13,209 nucleotides of DNA from Bacillota bacterium (GTDB lineage Bacteria; Bacillota; Clostridia; Lachnospirales; WQUN01), in NCBI GenBank assembly GCA_009782085.1, contig WQUN01000095.1, forward strand, positions 1-13,209, written 5' to 3'. Every line of letters begins with the position of its first letter. Within the stretch, counting starts at the first letter, position 1. The notes below the pieces were generated by a model. It did no database searches, was not told the origin of the DNA, and worked only from the letters and a program-made list of their open reading frames with translations. Both the position numbers and the translations under genes were made by a program. Below are positions 1 through 5,470 of this stretch, piece after piece.

Positions 1-313
1 GCATCCCGCTGACTATCTCGTCCGTGGCGTGGCCGAGTATCTTCGGGCCGATGATCATGAGCACCTGGGACACTATTGCCAGCGCCCAAACGAACATTAT
101 CGCCCACTTATACGCTCCCAGGTACTTCACAAGCTTTAACATCGCGCCCTTGAAGTCCTTGGCCTTCTCGCCGGGCATCATGCGCATCCCGCCGCCCATT
201 GGGCCGCCGCGCCGCCTTCCGCCGCCCGGCCCCCCCTGGAAGCCGCCGGCCGGAGGCGCGGGCTGAACTTTTACTTTTTCCGGTTTTTTACGGTCTTGTT
301 TATCCCCGCTCAC
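1..313 (-). CDS. ABC exporter half-transporter, N-terminal part (runs off the left edge)
   Basis: This is the first 104 codons of a second ABC half-transporter. Seen: a GTG start whose GTGA overlaps the TGA of the upstream 742-residue half-transporter by 4 nt, with GGAGG just ahead, so translation is probably coupled. The N-terminus is a charged, Gly/Arg/Met-rich tail (about residues 1-47) followed by KAKDFKGAMLKLVKYLGAYK, a hydrophobic first membrane segment (about 68-90) and PKILGHATDEI. This start is typical of type IV ABC exporters in Clostridia. Inferred: it pairs with the 742-residue protein as a heterodimeric drug or lipid exporter and should carry the intact catalytic Glu and switch His. 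The nucleotide-binding domain lies outside the window, so this is untested. Confidence 0.85.
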   Translation of the reverse strand, partial: MSGDKQDRKKPEKVKVQPAPPAGGFQGGPGGGRRRGGPMGGGMRMMPGEKAKDFKGAMLKLVKYLGAYKWAIMFVWALAIVSQVLMIIGPKILGHATDEIVSGM

Positions 314-2538
314 GCCAATTCCTCCTCCGACAGCTGCGACATGGCGATCTCGATATACTCTGGACAGTTCTTCATCAGCTCTTTGTGAGTGCCCTGCCCG
401 ACGATCCTGCCCTCGTCCATGACGAGTATCCGCTCCGCGTTCATGATGGTGCCGACCCGCTGCGCCACGATTATCACCGTGGCGTCGGCCGTGTGCTCTT
501 TCAGGGCCTTCCTGAGCATGGAGTCCGTTTTGAAGTCAAGCGCGGAAAAGCTGTCGTCAAAGACCAGCACCTCCGGGTCCTTGGCCAGCGCGCGGGCGAT
601 GGAGAGCCTCTGTTTCTGCCCGCCGGACACGTTCGCGCCGCCCTGGGATATTTCGGCGTCGAAGCCGTCCTCCTTCTCCCGGATGAAATCCAGCGCCTGG
701 GAGACTTCCGCGACCTTTTCGATTTCCGCGTCGGAAGCGCTTCGGTTCCCGTATTTCAGGTTGGAGGAGATGGTCCCGGAGAGCAGGACGCCCTTCTGCG
801 GGACATAGCCGATCCTCCGGCGCAGTTCCTTGAGCGGGGCTTCCCGCACGTCCACCCCGTCTACCACGACCTGGCCGCCGGTCACGTCGTAGAAGCGGAG
901 CAGGAGGTTTATCAAAGTGGTCTTGCCGGAGCCCGTCGCGCCGATTATGGCCGTGGTCTGCCCGGGCAAGGCCGTAAAGTTTATATCGCTCAAAGCGTCC
1001 TCGTTCGCGCCGTTGTAGCGGAAATTCACGTGCCTGAATTCCACCTTGCCCTTCTGGGACGGCATGAATTCCTTGGGTTCCGCGGGGTCCTTTATGCTGA
1101 TGTCGGCCCCCAGCACCTCGTTGACGCGCTCGGCGGCCACGGACGCGCGCGGCACGAACATGAAGATCATGGAGATCATAAGGAAAGCGAAGATGACCTG
1201 CATCGAATACTGCATGAAGGCCAGCATGTCGCCGATCTGGATCGCCGAGGCCGCTATCTTGTTCGCGCCGACCCATATGATCAGCATCGACACGCCGTTT
1301 AGGACCAAGGTCATGACCGGGAACATGAACACCATCGTCCTGTTGATGAACCTTGTGGTGTTCCGGAGGTCGGAGTTCGCCGCGTCGAAGCGCTTCGCCT
1401 CGTGCGCCTGCGTCCCGAAGGCCCGTATGACCATCATGCCGCTCAGGCTCTCCCTGGAGACCAGGTTCAGCTTGTCGGTCAGCTTCTGCATTATCTTGAA
1501 TTTAGGCATCGCGACGGACATGATGATCCCGATAAGCCCCAGCATGACCACGACCGCTATGGCGATGATCCAGCTCATCGAGACGGCCTTGTTCAAAGCC
1601 ATGATTATCCCGCCGACGCCGACGATCGGCGCGTAGCAGATCATGCGTATGCCGAACGTCAGCAGCATCTGGAGCTGCATGACGTCGTTGGTGTTCCGCG
1701 TGATCAAGGTGGCGGTCGGGAACCTGTCGAACTCGTTGTTGGAAAACCTGCTCACCTTCGTGAAAATGGCCCTCCTGATGTTCCGCGCCGCGCCGGTGGC
1801 TATCCGCGTCGAAAGGAACGCTACGGTGGCCGTGGCGGCGCCGCCCAGAAGCGCCACGAAAAGCATCAGCAGGCCGTACCTCCATATGGCGGCGCGCTGC
1901 AGGCCGTCGACGTCATAGCCCAGCTCCGTCAGGAACGCCTTCGCGAAGGCTATCCCGCTCTGCGCGCGGAGCACGGCTGTGCCGTTGACCGCCTTGTCCC
2001 GCGCGTCGGCGATGGTTTGGGCCGGTATCTGCGAGAGCATCGGCAGATACTGATAAGCCGCCGTCATATCGAAACTCCCGCCGGACGCGGCGGAGACGCC
2101 GGTCCCCCTCTGCGCGGCCATGCCTTCCATTATGTTCACAAACGTCCCCGCCGCGGTTCCGAACGCGTCGTCCAGGCCCCGGACCGCGGTTTTGTCGGTG
2201 GCGGCGAGAACATAAAATTCGTTCTCCGCTTTCGGGTATAAAGCGGAATAATCCCGCCCCCCGCCGTCCTTGCCGGACTTTTGGACCAGGCCGTAGCCCG
2301 CGCCGACCGCCAGCCGTTCGGCGTCGGTCATGAACGCGGTCATCAGCTTCATTCCGTTACTGCTCACGGCCCGGGGCGCGGGGCTCTCGATCCCGCTCTG
2401 GACTATGCCTTTGTTGACGATGTCCGCCATGATGTTCGGCAGGTTAAGGTCGCACATCGCCTGCCCGAACAGGAGGGCTATCGCCAAAAACAGCATGAGC
2501 CGAAACGGTTTCAGAAAAAACCTCCAGAGTTTGATCAT
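310..2538 (-). CDS. ABC exporter half-transporter, permease fused to ATPase, degenerate ATP site
   Basis: A 742-residue inner-membrane half-transporter. TM1 is at about 13-33, then an unusually long hydrophilic loop at about 45-215 predicted to be outside the cell, then TM2 at about 219-245 and further membrane segments near 295-345 and 402-465. The ATPase domain follows: Walker A GATGSGKTT 533-541, Q-loop Gln581, signature VSGGQ 637-641, Walker B VLVFDD 657-662, D-loop SALD 665-668. Asp662 stands where the catalytic Glu is expected, and Gln693 (VIIVAQRV) where the switch His is expected. In known heterodimeric exporters of the TM287/288 type this marks the half contributing the degenerate site. 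The start is ATG, preceded by AGGAGAGG about 7 nt upstream. It lies 49 bp after the MarR gene and overlaps the next half-transporter by 4 nt, so the three probably form an operon under MarR control. The substrate cannot be read from sequence. Confidence 0.93.
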   Translation of the reverse strand: MIKLWRFFLKPFRLMLFLAIALLFGQAMCDLNLPNIMADIVNKGIVQSGIESPAPRAVSSNGMKLMTAFMTDAERLAVGAGYGLVQKSGKDGGGRDYSALYPKAENEFYVLAATDKTAVRGLDDAFGTAAGTFVNIMEGMAAQRGTGVSAASGGSFDMTAAYQYLPMLSQIPAQTIADARDKAVNGTAVLRAQSGIAFAKAFLTELGYDVDGLQRAAIWRYGLLMLFVALLGGAATATVAFLSTRIATGAARNIRRAIFTKVSRFSNNEFDRFPTATLITRNTNDVMQLQMLLTFGIRMICYAPIVGVGGIIMALNKAVSMSWIIAIAVVVMLGLIGIIMSVAMPKFKIMQKLTDKLNLVSRESLSGMMVIRAFGTQAHEAKRFDAANSDLRNTTRFINRTMVFMFPVMTLVLNGVSMLIIWVGANKIAASAIQIGDMLAFMQYSMQVIFAFLMISMIFMFVPRASVAAERVNEVLGADISIKDPAEPKEFMPSQKGKVEFRHVNFRYNGANEDALSDINFTALPGQTTAIIGATGSGKTTLINLLLRFYDVTGGQVVVDGVDVREAPLKELRRRIGYVPQKGVLLSGTISSNLKYGNRSASDAEIEKVAEVSQALDFIREKEDGFDAEISQGGANVSGGQKQRLSIARALAKDPEVLVFDDSFSALDFKTDSMLRKALKEHTADATVIIVAQRVGTIMNAERILVMDEGRIVGQGTHKELMKNCPEYIEIAMSQLSEEELA

Positions 2539-2587
2539 TTACTTACCTCTCCTTCGATTGATTTCCGGGACTTGCTTAATCGCCCCG

Positions 2588-3067
2588 TCAATCCGGGGCC
2601 GAATACAGGTTTTTGATTTCCTCCGAAACGCTTTCAAACCGGGCGAGCAGCTCCGTCAGCTTCGAGAAGTCCTCCTCCCCGAACCGATCCATGACTTCCG
2701 TGATCGCCCTGTCAAACATGCCCTTAAGCCTGACCACCGTCTCTAGGCCGCTGTCGGTAAGGCCGACCCGGATCCGCCGGCGGTCGCTGTCGCTTATCCG
2801 CCTGGTGACGAAGCCCTTTTTTTCAAGGCTGTTGAGTATCTGGGACACCGCGGGCTTCGTGACGCCGAGGAACTCCATGGCCTCCGACGCCCTGAAATCC
2901 CCGTCGCATCTGGCCCGCTCCGATATCCCCGCCAGCACCATGAACTCCCCCAGGCTCACGTCCAGGACCTGAGCAACGGACTGCGCGAATTTCCGAAACT
3001 TGAACAGCGCCAGTATGAATTTTTCCTTCTGTGCCCTGTCCGGCGACTTATCTCCCGTGGCGTCCAA
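2588..3067 (-). CDS. MarR-family winged-helix transcriptional regulator
   Basis: A 159-residue regulator of usual MarR length. The DNA-binding part lies at about residues 58-105: a helix-turn-helix with recognition helix VTKPAVSQILNSLEKKGF (69-86), then a wing DSDRRRIRVGLTDSG (93-107) of the usual MarR D-x-D/R-R form. Helices at both ends should form the dimer interface. The start is TTG at 3067, preceded by GGGAGGAGG; no in-frame ATG occurs before residue 43, inside the fold, so the TTG is well supported. It heads a leftward operon with two ABC half-transporter genes. Repressor-exporter operons of this kind usually respond to a toxic small molecule that releases the repressor. That role is inferred from arrangement; the ligand is unknown. 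Confidence 0.92.
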   Translation of the reverse strand: MDATGDKSPDRAQKEKFILALFKFRKFAQSVAQVLDVSLGEFMVLAGISERARCDGDFRASEAMEFLGVTKPAVSQILNSLEKKGFVTRRISDSDRRRIRVGLTDSGLETVVRLKGMFDRAITEVMDRFGEEDFSKLTELLARFESVSEEIKNLYSAPD

Positions 3068-3100
3068 GATTCCTCCTCCCTTCGTATGTATCCGTTATAG

Positions 3101-3141
3101 TTAAGCGGTTAATATTATATGCCCTTAACAATTAATGTCAA
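3101..3141 (-). promoter_or_regulatory. Consensus vegetative promoter with TTAA-repeat operator for the MarR-ABC operon
   Basis: On the minus strand, a perfect -35 TTGACA (3141-3136) and perfect -10 TATAAT (3119-3114) are separated by 16 bp. Two TTAA repeats flank the -10: TTAAcaaTTAA (3125-3135) within the spacer and TTAAgcggTTAA (3101-3112) just downstream, with centres about 24 bp apart. GTTAAG and CTTAAC also form an inverted pair across the -10. A promoter this strong would be costly unless repressed, so autorepression by the MarR protein is the natural inference. Confidence 0.75.
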
Positions 3142-3177
3142 GGGGGCGGAATTTGTGCTTGATAAATTCAGTATAAG

Positions 3178-3206
3178 TTGACATTTCGCACCATACCCGC
3201 TACCAT
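3178..3206 (+). promoter_or_regulatory. Candidate promoter for the cysteine synthase gene
   Basis: TTGACA (3178-3183) is followed after 17 bp by TACCAT (3201-3206), a 4/6 match to the -10 consensus. An AT-rich TAATAT (3211-3216) lies just downstream but at a spacing that does not fit this -35. No T-box, S-box or other long leader structure was seen in the roughly 50 nt before the gene. Confidence 0.35.
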
Positions 3207-3256
3207 TGCATAATATAGTGAAATGAAATACATACTGCGGCAAAAGGAGAATAGCC

Positions 3257-4156
3257 ATGTTCGGCAATATTCTGGAAACCATCGGCAACACCCCCCTCGT
3301 GCGCATCAACAAGCTCAACCCGAACCCCGCCGTCGAGATATACGCGAAGCTCGAGGGCTTCAACCCCACGGGCAGCATAAAGGACAGGATCGCCCTGTGC
3401 ATGGTCCGTCAGGCGGAGGAGGAGGGCAAACTCTATCCCGGCAAGACCATAATCGAGCCGACGAGCGGGAACACCGGCATCGGCCTGGCCATGATCGGCC
3501 GGGTCCTGGGCTACGACGTCGAGATCGTCATGAGCGAGGCCGTGAGCACGGAGCGGCGCAAGATGATCACGGCGTTCGGCGGGAAGATCACCTTGACCCC
3601 CGCGGCGGAGGGCACCGACGGCGCGATACGGAAAACGGCGCAGCTCGTCCGGGAAAACCCCGAAAAATATTTCAACCCTAACCAGTTTTCGAACGAGTTC
3701 AACAAGCTCACCCACTATTTCACGACGGCGGAGGAGATCTGGCGGGACACCGGCGGAAAGATCACGCACATCGTGTCGTCCCTGGGCACCTCCGGCACCA
3801 TAATGGGCATCGGGACGCGGCTGAAGGAGCTCAACCCGGACATCGTTATCGTCGAGGCCCAGCCGGTCCGCGGGCACTATATCCAGGGCCTGAAGAACAT
3901 GACGGAAGCCATCGTCCCGTCCATCTACGACCCGGACAAAATCGACGTGCACATGATGATCGAGTCGGAGGAGGCCTTCGAGACGGCCCGGCAGATCGTC
4001 GCCCAGGAGGGGATCTTCGTCGGCATGTCCAGCGGCGCGGCCATGCTCGCGGCGCAGAACATGGCCAGGCGGATAGACAAAGGCATGATCGTGGCTATCT
4101 TCCCCGACCGCGGGGAGAAATACCTGAGCACGTCGCTGTTTGAGAAAAACGGGTGA
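3257..4156 (+). CDS. cysM: Cysteine synthase (O-acetylserine sulfhydrylase), CysM-like
   Basis: A 299-residue, cytosolic PLP enzyme of fold type II that forms L-cysteine from O-acetylserine and sulfide (or thiosulfate for some CysM enzymes). Seen: PLP-binding Lys42 in PTGSIKDR (37-44), substrate loop TSGNTG (69-74), phosphate-binding loop GTSGT (177-181) and SSGAA (258-262). The end, DRGEKYLSTSLF, and the stretch AQPVRGHYIQGLKNM (201-215) are closer to CysM than to E. coli CysK, which has GTGGT and PSSGERYLST. The start is ATG with AAGGAG 7 nt upstream. The gene stands alone; no serine acetyltransferase gene adjoins it. It is divergent from the MarR operon and ends at a strong terminator. The family is certain; the choice of cysM over cysK is tentative. 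Confidence 0.9.
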   Translation: MFGNILETIGNTPLVRINKLNPNPAVEIYAKLEGFNPTGSIKDRIALCMVRQAEEEGKLYPGKTIIEPTSGNTGIGLAMIGRVLGYDVEIVMSEAVSTERRKMITAFGGKITLTPAAEGTDGAIRKTAQLVRENPEKYFNPNQFSNEFNKLTHYFTTAEEIWRDTGGKITHIVSSLGTSGTIMGIGTRLKELNPDIVIVEAQPVRGHYIQGLKNMTEAIVPSIYDPDKIDVHMMIESEEAFETARQIVAQEGIFVGMSSGAAMLAAQNMARRIDKGMIVAIFPDRGEKYLSTSLFEKNG

Positions 4157-4200
4157 AATATCTGCAATCAAAATATCTGTAATCAATGAAAACCGCAAAC

Positions 4201-4243
4201 AAAAAGGCCCTTCCCCCGGCGCCGGCCGGGCAGGGCCTTTTTT
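4201..4243. terminator. Bidirectional intrinsic terminator between cysM and the zinc-ribbon gene
   Basis: AAAAAGGCCCT (4201-4211) pairs with AGGGCCTTTTT (4232-4242) around a GC-rich loop that can itself pair (CCCGGC/GCCGGG). T runs lie on both strands. It follows the cysM stop by 44 bp and the minus-strand zinc-ribbon stop by 19 bp, so it probably serves both. Confidence 0.88.
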
Positions 4244-4262
4244 ACTCCGATCCTTTATTCCT

Positions 4263-4412
4263 TTACGCGCCGCACTTCTTGCACACCTTCAGCTTGGCGC
4301 CGCCGTCGGCCGCCTTTTCCCACAGGAGCTTGACGCCCGTCCTCGCGCACAGTGGGCACGTCCCTCTCCAGCCGTCGGCCTTGATGTTTCTCCCGCGTTT
4401 GGTTTTCCCCAT
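4263..4412 (-). CDS. Small four-cysteine zinc-ribbon protein, function unknown
   Basis: A 49-residue basic protein starting MGKTKRGRNIKADGW. Two CxxC knuckles, Cys19-Cys22 (TCPLC) and Cys44-Cys47 (VCKKC), are 21 residues apart, the layout of a zinc ribbon. I do not recognise a named family. The frame stays open upstream to 4607, but the upstream part runs across the promoter and a terminator, so the ATG at 4412 is preferred; an AAGGG lies 11-12 nt before it. An in-frame GTG three codons earlier (4421) is a possible alternative. A perfect consensus promoter lies about 65 bp upstream, suggesting a well-expressed vegetative gene, perhaps binding RNA or the ribosome; that role is speculation. Confidence 0.72.
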   Translation of the reverse strand: MGKTKRGRNIKADGWRGTCPLCARTGVKLLWEKAADGGAKLKVCKKCGA

Positions 4413-4481
4413 ACTTTTCACGCCCTTAATAAAAATTAATAATATATCAGGTTTGGGATAATAAACCGCCAACGAGTTAAT

Positions 4482-4510
4482 ATTATAGTTGCGGGCGGCG
4501 GAATTGTCAA
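4482..4510 (-). promoter_or_regulatory. Perfect consensus vegetative promoter for the zinc-ribbon gene
   Basis: On the minus strand, TTGACA (4510-4505) and TATAAT (4487-4482) are separated by exactly 17 bp. The expected start is near 4475, giving a leader of about 60 nt that is mostly AT-rich. It sits immediately after the terminator that should insulate it from the SASP gene. Confidence 0.85.
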
Positions 4511-4516
4511 ACAAAT

Positions 4517-4556
4517 AAAAAGCCGCCTCAATCGTATGATTGAAACGGCTTTTTTT
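4517..4556 (-). terminator. Intrinsic terminator downstream of the SASP gene
   Basis: AAAAAGCCG (4517-4525) pairs with CGGCTTTTT (4546-4554), with an inner stem TCAATC/GATTGA (4528-4533 / 4538-4543) closed by a GTAT loop. T runs lie on both strands. The gene it can serve is the minus-strand SASP gene 130 bp upstream; no plus-strand gene ends here. Confidence 0.82.
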
Positions 4557-4586
4557 ATCGCTTGCTTGCTTGGCGGTTGCGTATAC

Positions 4587-4687
4587 ACGAATCTCGATTA
4601 AAATCATGACTGTCTATCGTTCGCTGATCCGAACGCCCGCTGGCGTTCGGGCTCACTCCGCCAGTCATGTTTTAATCTGAGATTCGT
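4587..4687. repeat. Nested palindromic element of about 100 bp between the SASP gene and its terminator
   Basis: The left arm, 4587-4612 (begins ACGAATCTCGATTAAAA), is matched by an inverted right arm, 4662-4687. The arms agree at nearly every position except two single-base indels. In the centre is a perfect 9-bp hairpin, CCGAACGCC (4629-4637) / GGCGTTCGG (4642-4650), with loop CGCT. The right arm ends 1 bp before the SASP stop codon, and looser complementarity (GTATAC / GTATTAC) extends it across the stop. It codes for nothing apparent. It could be a small palindromic mobile repeat (MITE- or REP-like) or a structured 3' UTR of the SASP mRNA. No clear target-site duplication was seen. Confidence 0.8.
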
Positions 4688-4688
4688 A

Positions 4689-4901
4689 TTACTTGCCGGC
4701 CATTTGCCTCTCCTGGGCCTCGATCATCTTTTTGACCATATAGCCGCCGACATAACCGTTCTGCGCGGACGTAAGGTCTCCGTTGTAGCCCTGTTTCAGC
4801 GGCACGCCGATCTCGCCGGCCACTTCGTATTTGAAACGGTTCAACGCCTCGCGCGCTTCGGGAACGCCCTGCGTTGTGGAGCTCTGAGTGGTTGTTGCCA
4901 T
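4689..4901 (-). CDS. Alpha/beta-type small acid-soluble spore protein (SASP)
   Basis: A 70-residue protein of normal family length. It has the N-terminal family block EALNRFKYEVAGEIGV (18-33), containing the site cut by the germination protease GPR (KYE-hydrophobic-A-x-E before I/F-G-V). It also has the C-terminal block NGDLTSAQNGYVGGYMVKKM (40-59). These proteins coat and stiffen DNA in the dormant spore, protect it from UV and chemicals, and are degraded to amino acids on germination. The ATG is preceded by AGGAGG 7 nt upstream. A sigma-G-like promoter lies upstream, in line with forespore expression. Its presence shows that the organism or its lineage makes endospores. Confidence 0.96.
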   Translation of the reverse strand: MATTTQSSTTQGVPEAREALNRFKYEVAGEIGVPLKQGYNGDLTSAQNGYVGGYMVKKMIEAQERQMAGK

Positions 4902-4940
4902 TGTATTACCTCCTAAGATATGCCTTGGGCTGATAAAATT

Positions 4941-4970
4941 CAGTATGGTATAACGGCTGACAAATAGTCG
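4941..4970 (-). promoter_or_regulatory. Sigma-G-like promoter for the SASP gene
   Basis: On the minus strand, -10 CATACTG (4947-4941) matches the sigma-G consensus CATACTA at 6 of 7 bases. It is preceded, 17 bp away, by CGACTA (4970-4965), a 4/6 match to TGAATA. SASP genes are classic sigma-G targets, which supports the reading. A TATAAT (4991-4986) further upstream lacks a good -35. Confidence 0.6.
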
Positions 4971-5053
4971 GCACCGTTACATGCATATTATAACCCCGCG
5001 GGTTTCTTTTATGAAAGGAAATAAGTGTAACAGCCCGATTTCCCGCATTTTTT

Positions 5054-5083
5054 TCAATAAATTACTAACAATATGTCATACAT
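5054..5083 (+). promoter_or_regulatory. Sigma-G-like promoter for the 50-residue spore-block protein
   Basis: TCAATA (5054-5059, 5/6 to TGAATA) and CATACAT (5077-5083, first five bases of CATACTA) are 17 bp apart. The expected start is about 25 nt before the ATG, which leaves room for the GGAGG ribosome site at 5104-5108. It is divergent from the SASP promoter within the same 212-bp spacer. Confidence 0.5.
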
Positions 5084-5113
5084 GCAATGATTCTATTGAT
5101 TATGGAGGAAATT

Positions 5114-5266
5114 ATGGGCAAAAAGAACGACAGGGAAATATCTCCCGTTTTCGAGACTTTGGCGATCCTGGACGGCAGGCGCAAAGCCCCCGGGACGAAC
5201 CTGACGACCCCGCCGGAGGGATCGGTCAGCGAGGCCAAGCACTGGGTGGACTACAACGAAAAGTAG
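5114..5266 (+). CDS. Small DUF3787-like protein, probably spore-associated
   Basis: A 50-residue protein: MGKKNDREISPVFETL, then an ILDGRRKAPGTNLTTPPEG segment and a C-terminal SVSEAKHWVDYNEK. The pattern of a T-N/V-T-x-P-x-E segment followed by V-x-E-A-K-x-W-V-D-x-N resembles, from memory, the short Clostridial family DUF3787, whose function is unknown. The ATG has GGAGG 5 nt upstream, a sigma-G-like promoter precedes it, and a strong terminator follows 35 bp after the stop; these signals make it a convincing gene despite its size. Being divergent from a SASP gene, a role in the forespore or spore core is a reasonable inference, not shown. The family assignment needs a profile search. Confidence 0.75.
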   Translation: MGKKNDREISPVFETLAILDGRRKAPGTNLTTPPEGSVSEAKHWVDYNEK

Positions 5267-5297
5267 AATCAGTAGAATCCGGAATCCGCGGAATCCG
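5262..5297 (+). repeat. Two adjacent 9-bp tandem duplications
   Basis: AGTAGAATC occurs twice in tandem (5262-5270, 5271-5279), directly followed by CGGAATCCG twice in tandem (5280-5288, 5289-5297). The first copy contains the stop codon of the small spore-block gene. These look like replication-slippage products in the short 3' spacer. Confidence 0.85.
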
Positions 5298-5301
5298 CGT
5301 T

Positions 5302-5347
5302 CCGCAAAAACCCGCGTCCCGGAACGCGGGTTTTTTGCGGTTTTTTT
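5302..5347 (+). terminator. Strong intrinsic terminator after the DUF3787-like gene
   Basis: A long stem, CCGCAAAAACCCGCGT (5302-5317) with ACGCGGGTTTTTTGCGG (5324-5340), has loop CCCGGA and one bulged T, and is followed by seven Ts (5341-5347). It isolates the spore block from typA. Confidence 0.92.
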
Positions 5348-5372
5348 GCCGCGCCGGCTTTCGCGTTTTTTC

Positions 5373-5401
5373 TGGACATCCAAGCCGATTTATGCTATAA
5401 A
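5373..5401 (+). promoter_or_regulatory. Vegetative promoter for typA (and the flippase gene)
   Basis: TGGACA (5373-5378, 5/6 to TTGACA), a 17-bp spacer ending in TGC, and TATAAA (5396-5401, 5/6) together form an extended -10 promoter. The predicted RNA start is near 5408, only about 12 nt before the ATG at 5420, which bears on which start codon typA uses. Confidence 0.75.
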
Positions 5402-5470
5402 TTATATGGCCGTAACGATATGGCCGACGCGGCGATACGGCCGGGCAATCCCTCGGAGAGCTGGAAAATC

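Noticed and set aside
199..1302. Long plus-strand open frame opposite the ABC half-transporter
   Set aside because: It is antisense to a protein with intact ABC motifs, rich in Arg/Gly/His/Asp as expected of a GC-rich shadow frame, and has no recognisable domain.
3184..3256. Riboswitch or T-box leader before the cysteine synthase gene
   Set aside because: The leader is only about 50 nt and shows no specifier loop, T-box sequence or terminator/antiterminator pair.
3200..4198. 332-codon minus-strand frame opposite cysM
   Set aside because: It covers the cysM gene in antisense and runs into its promoter region; its composition is that of a shadow frame.
4413..4607. Upstream extension of the zinc-ribbon frame
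   Set aside because: It crosses a perfect promoter, a terminator and part of the palindrome; the peptide shows no conserved pattern.
4986..4991. TATAAT on the minus strand as a vegetative SASP promoter
   Set aside because: The best -35 at 17 bp is TTCATA, only 4/6; the sigma-G-like elements nearer the gene fit a SASP better.
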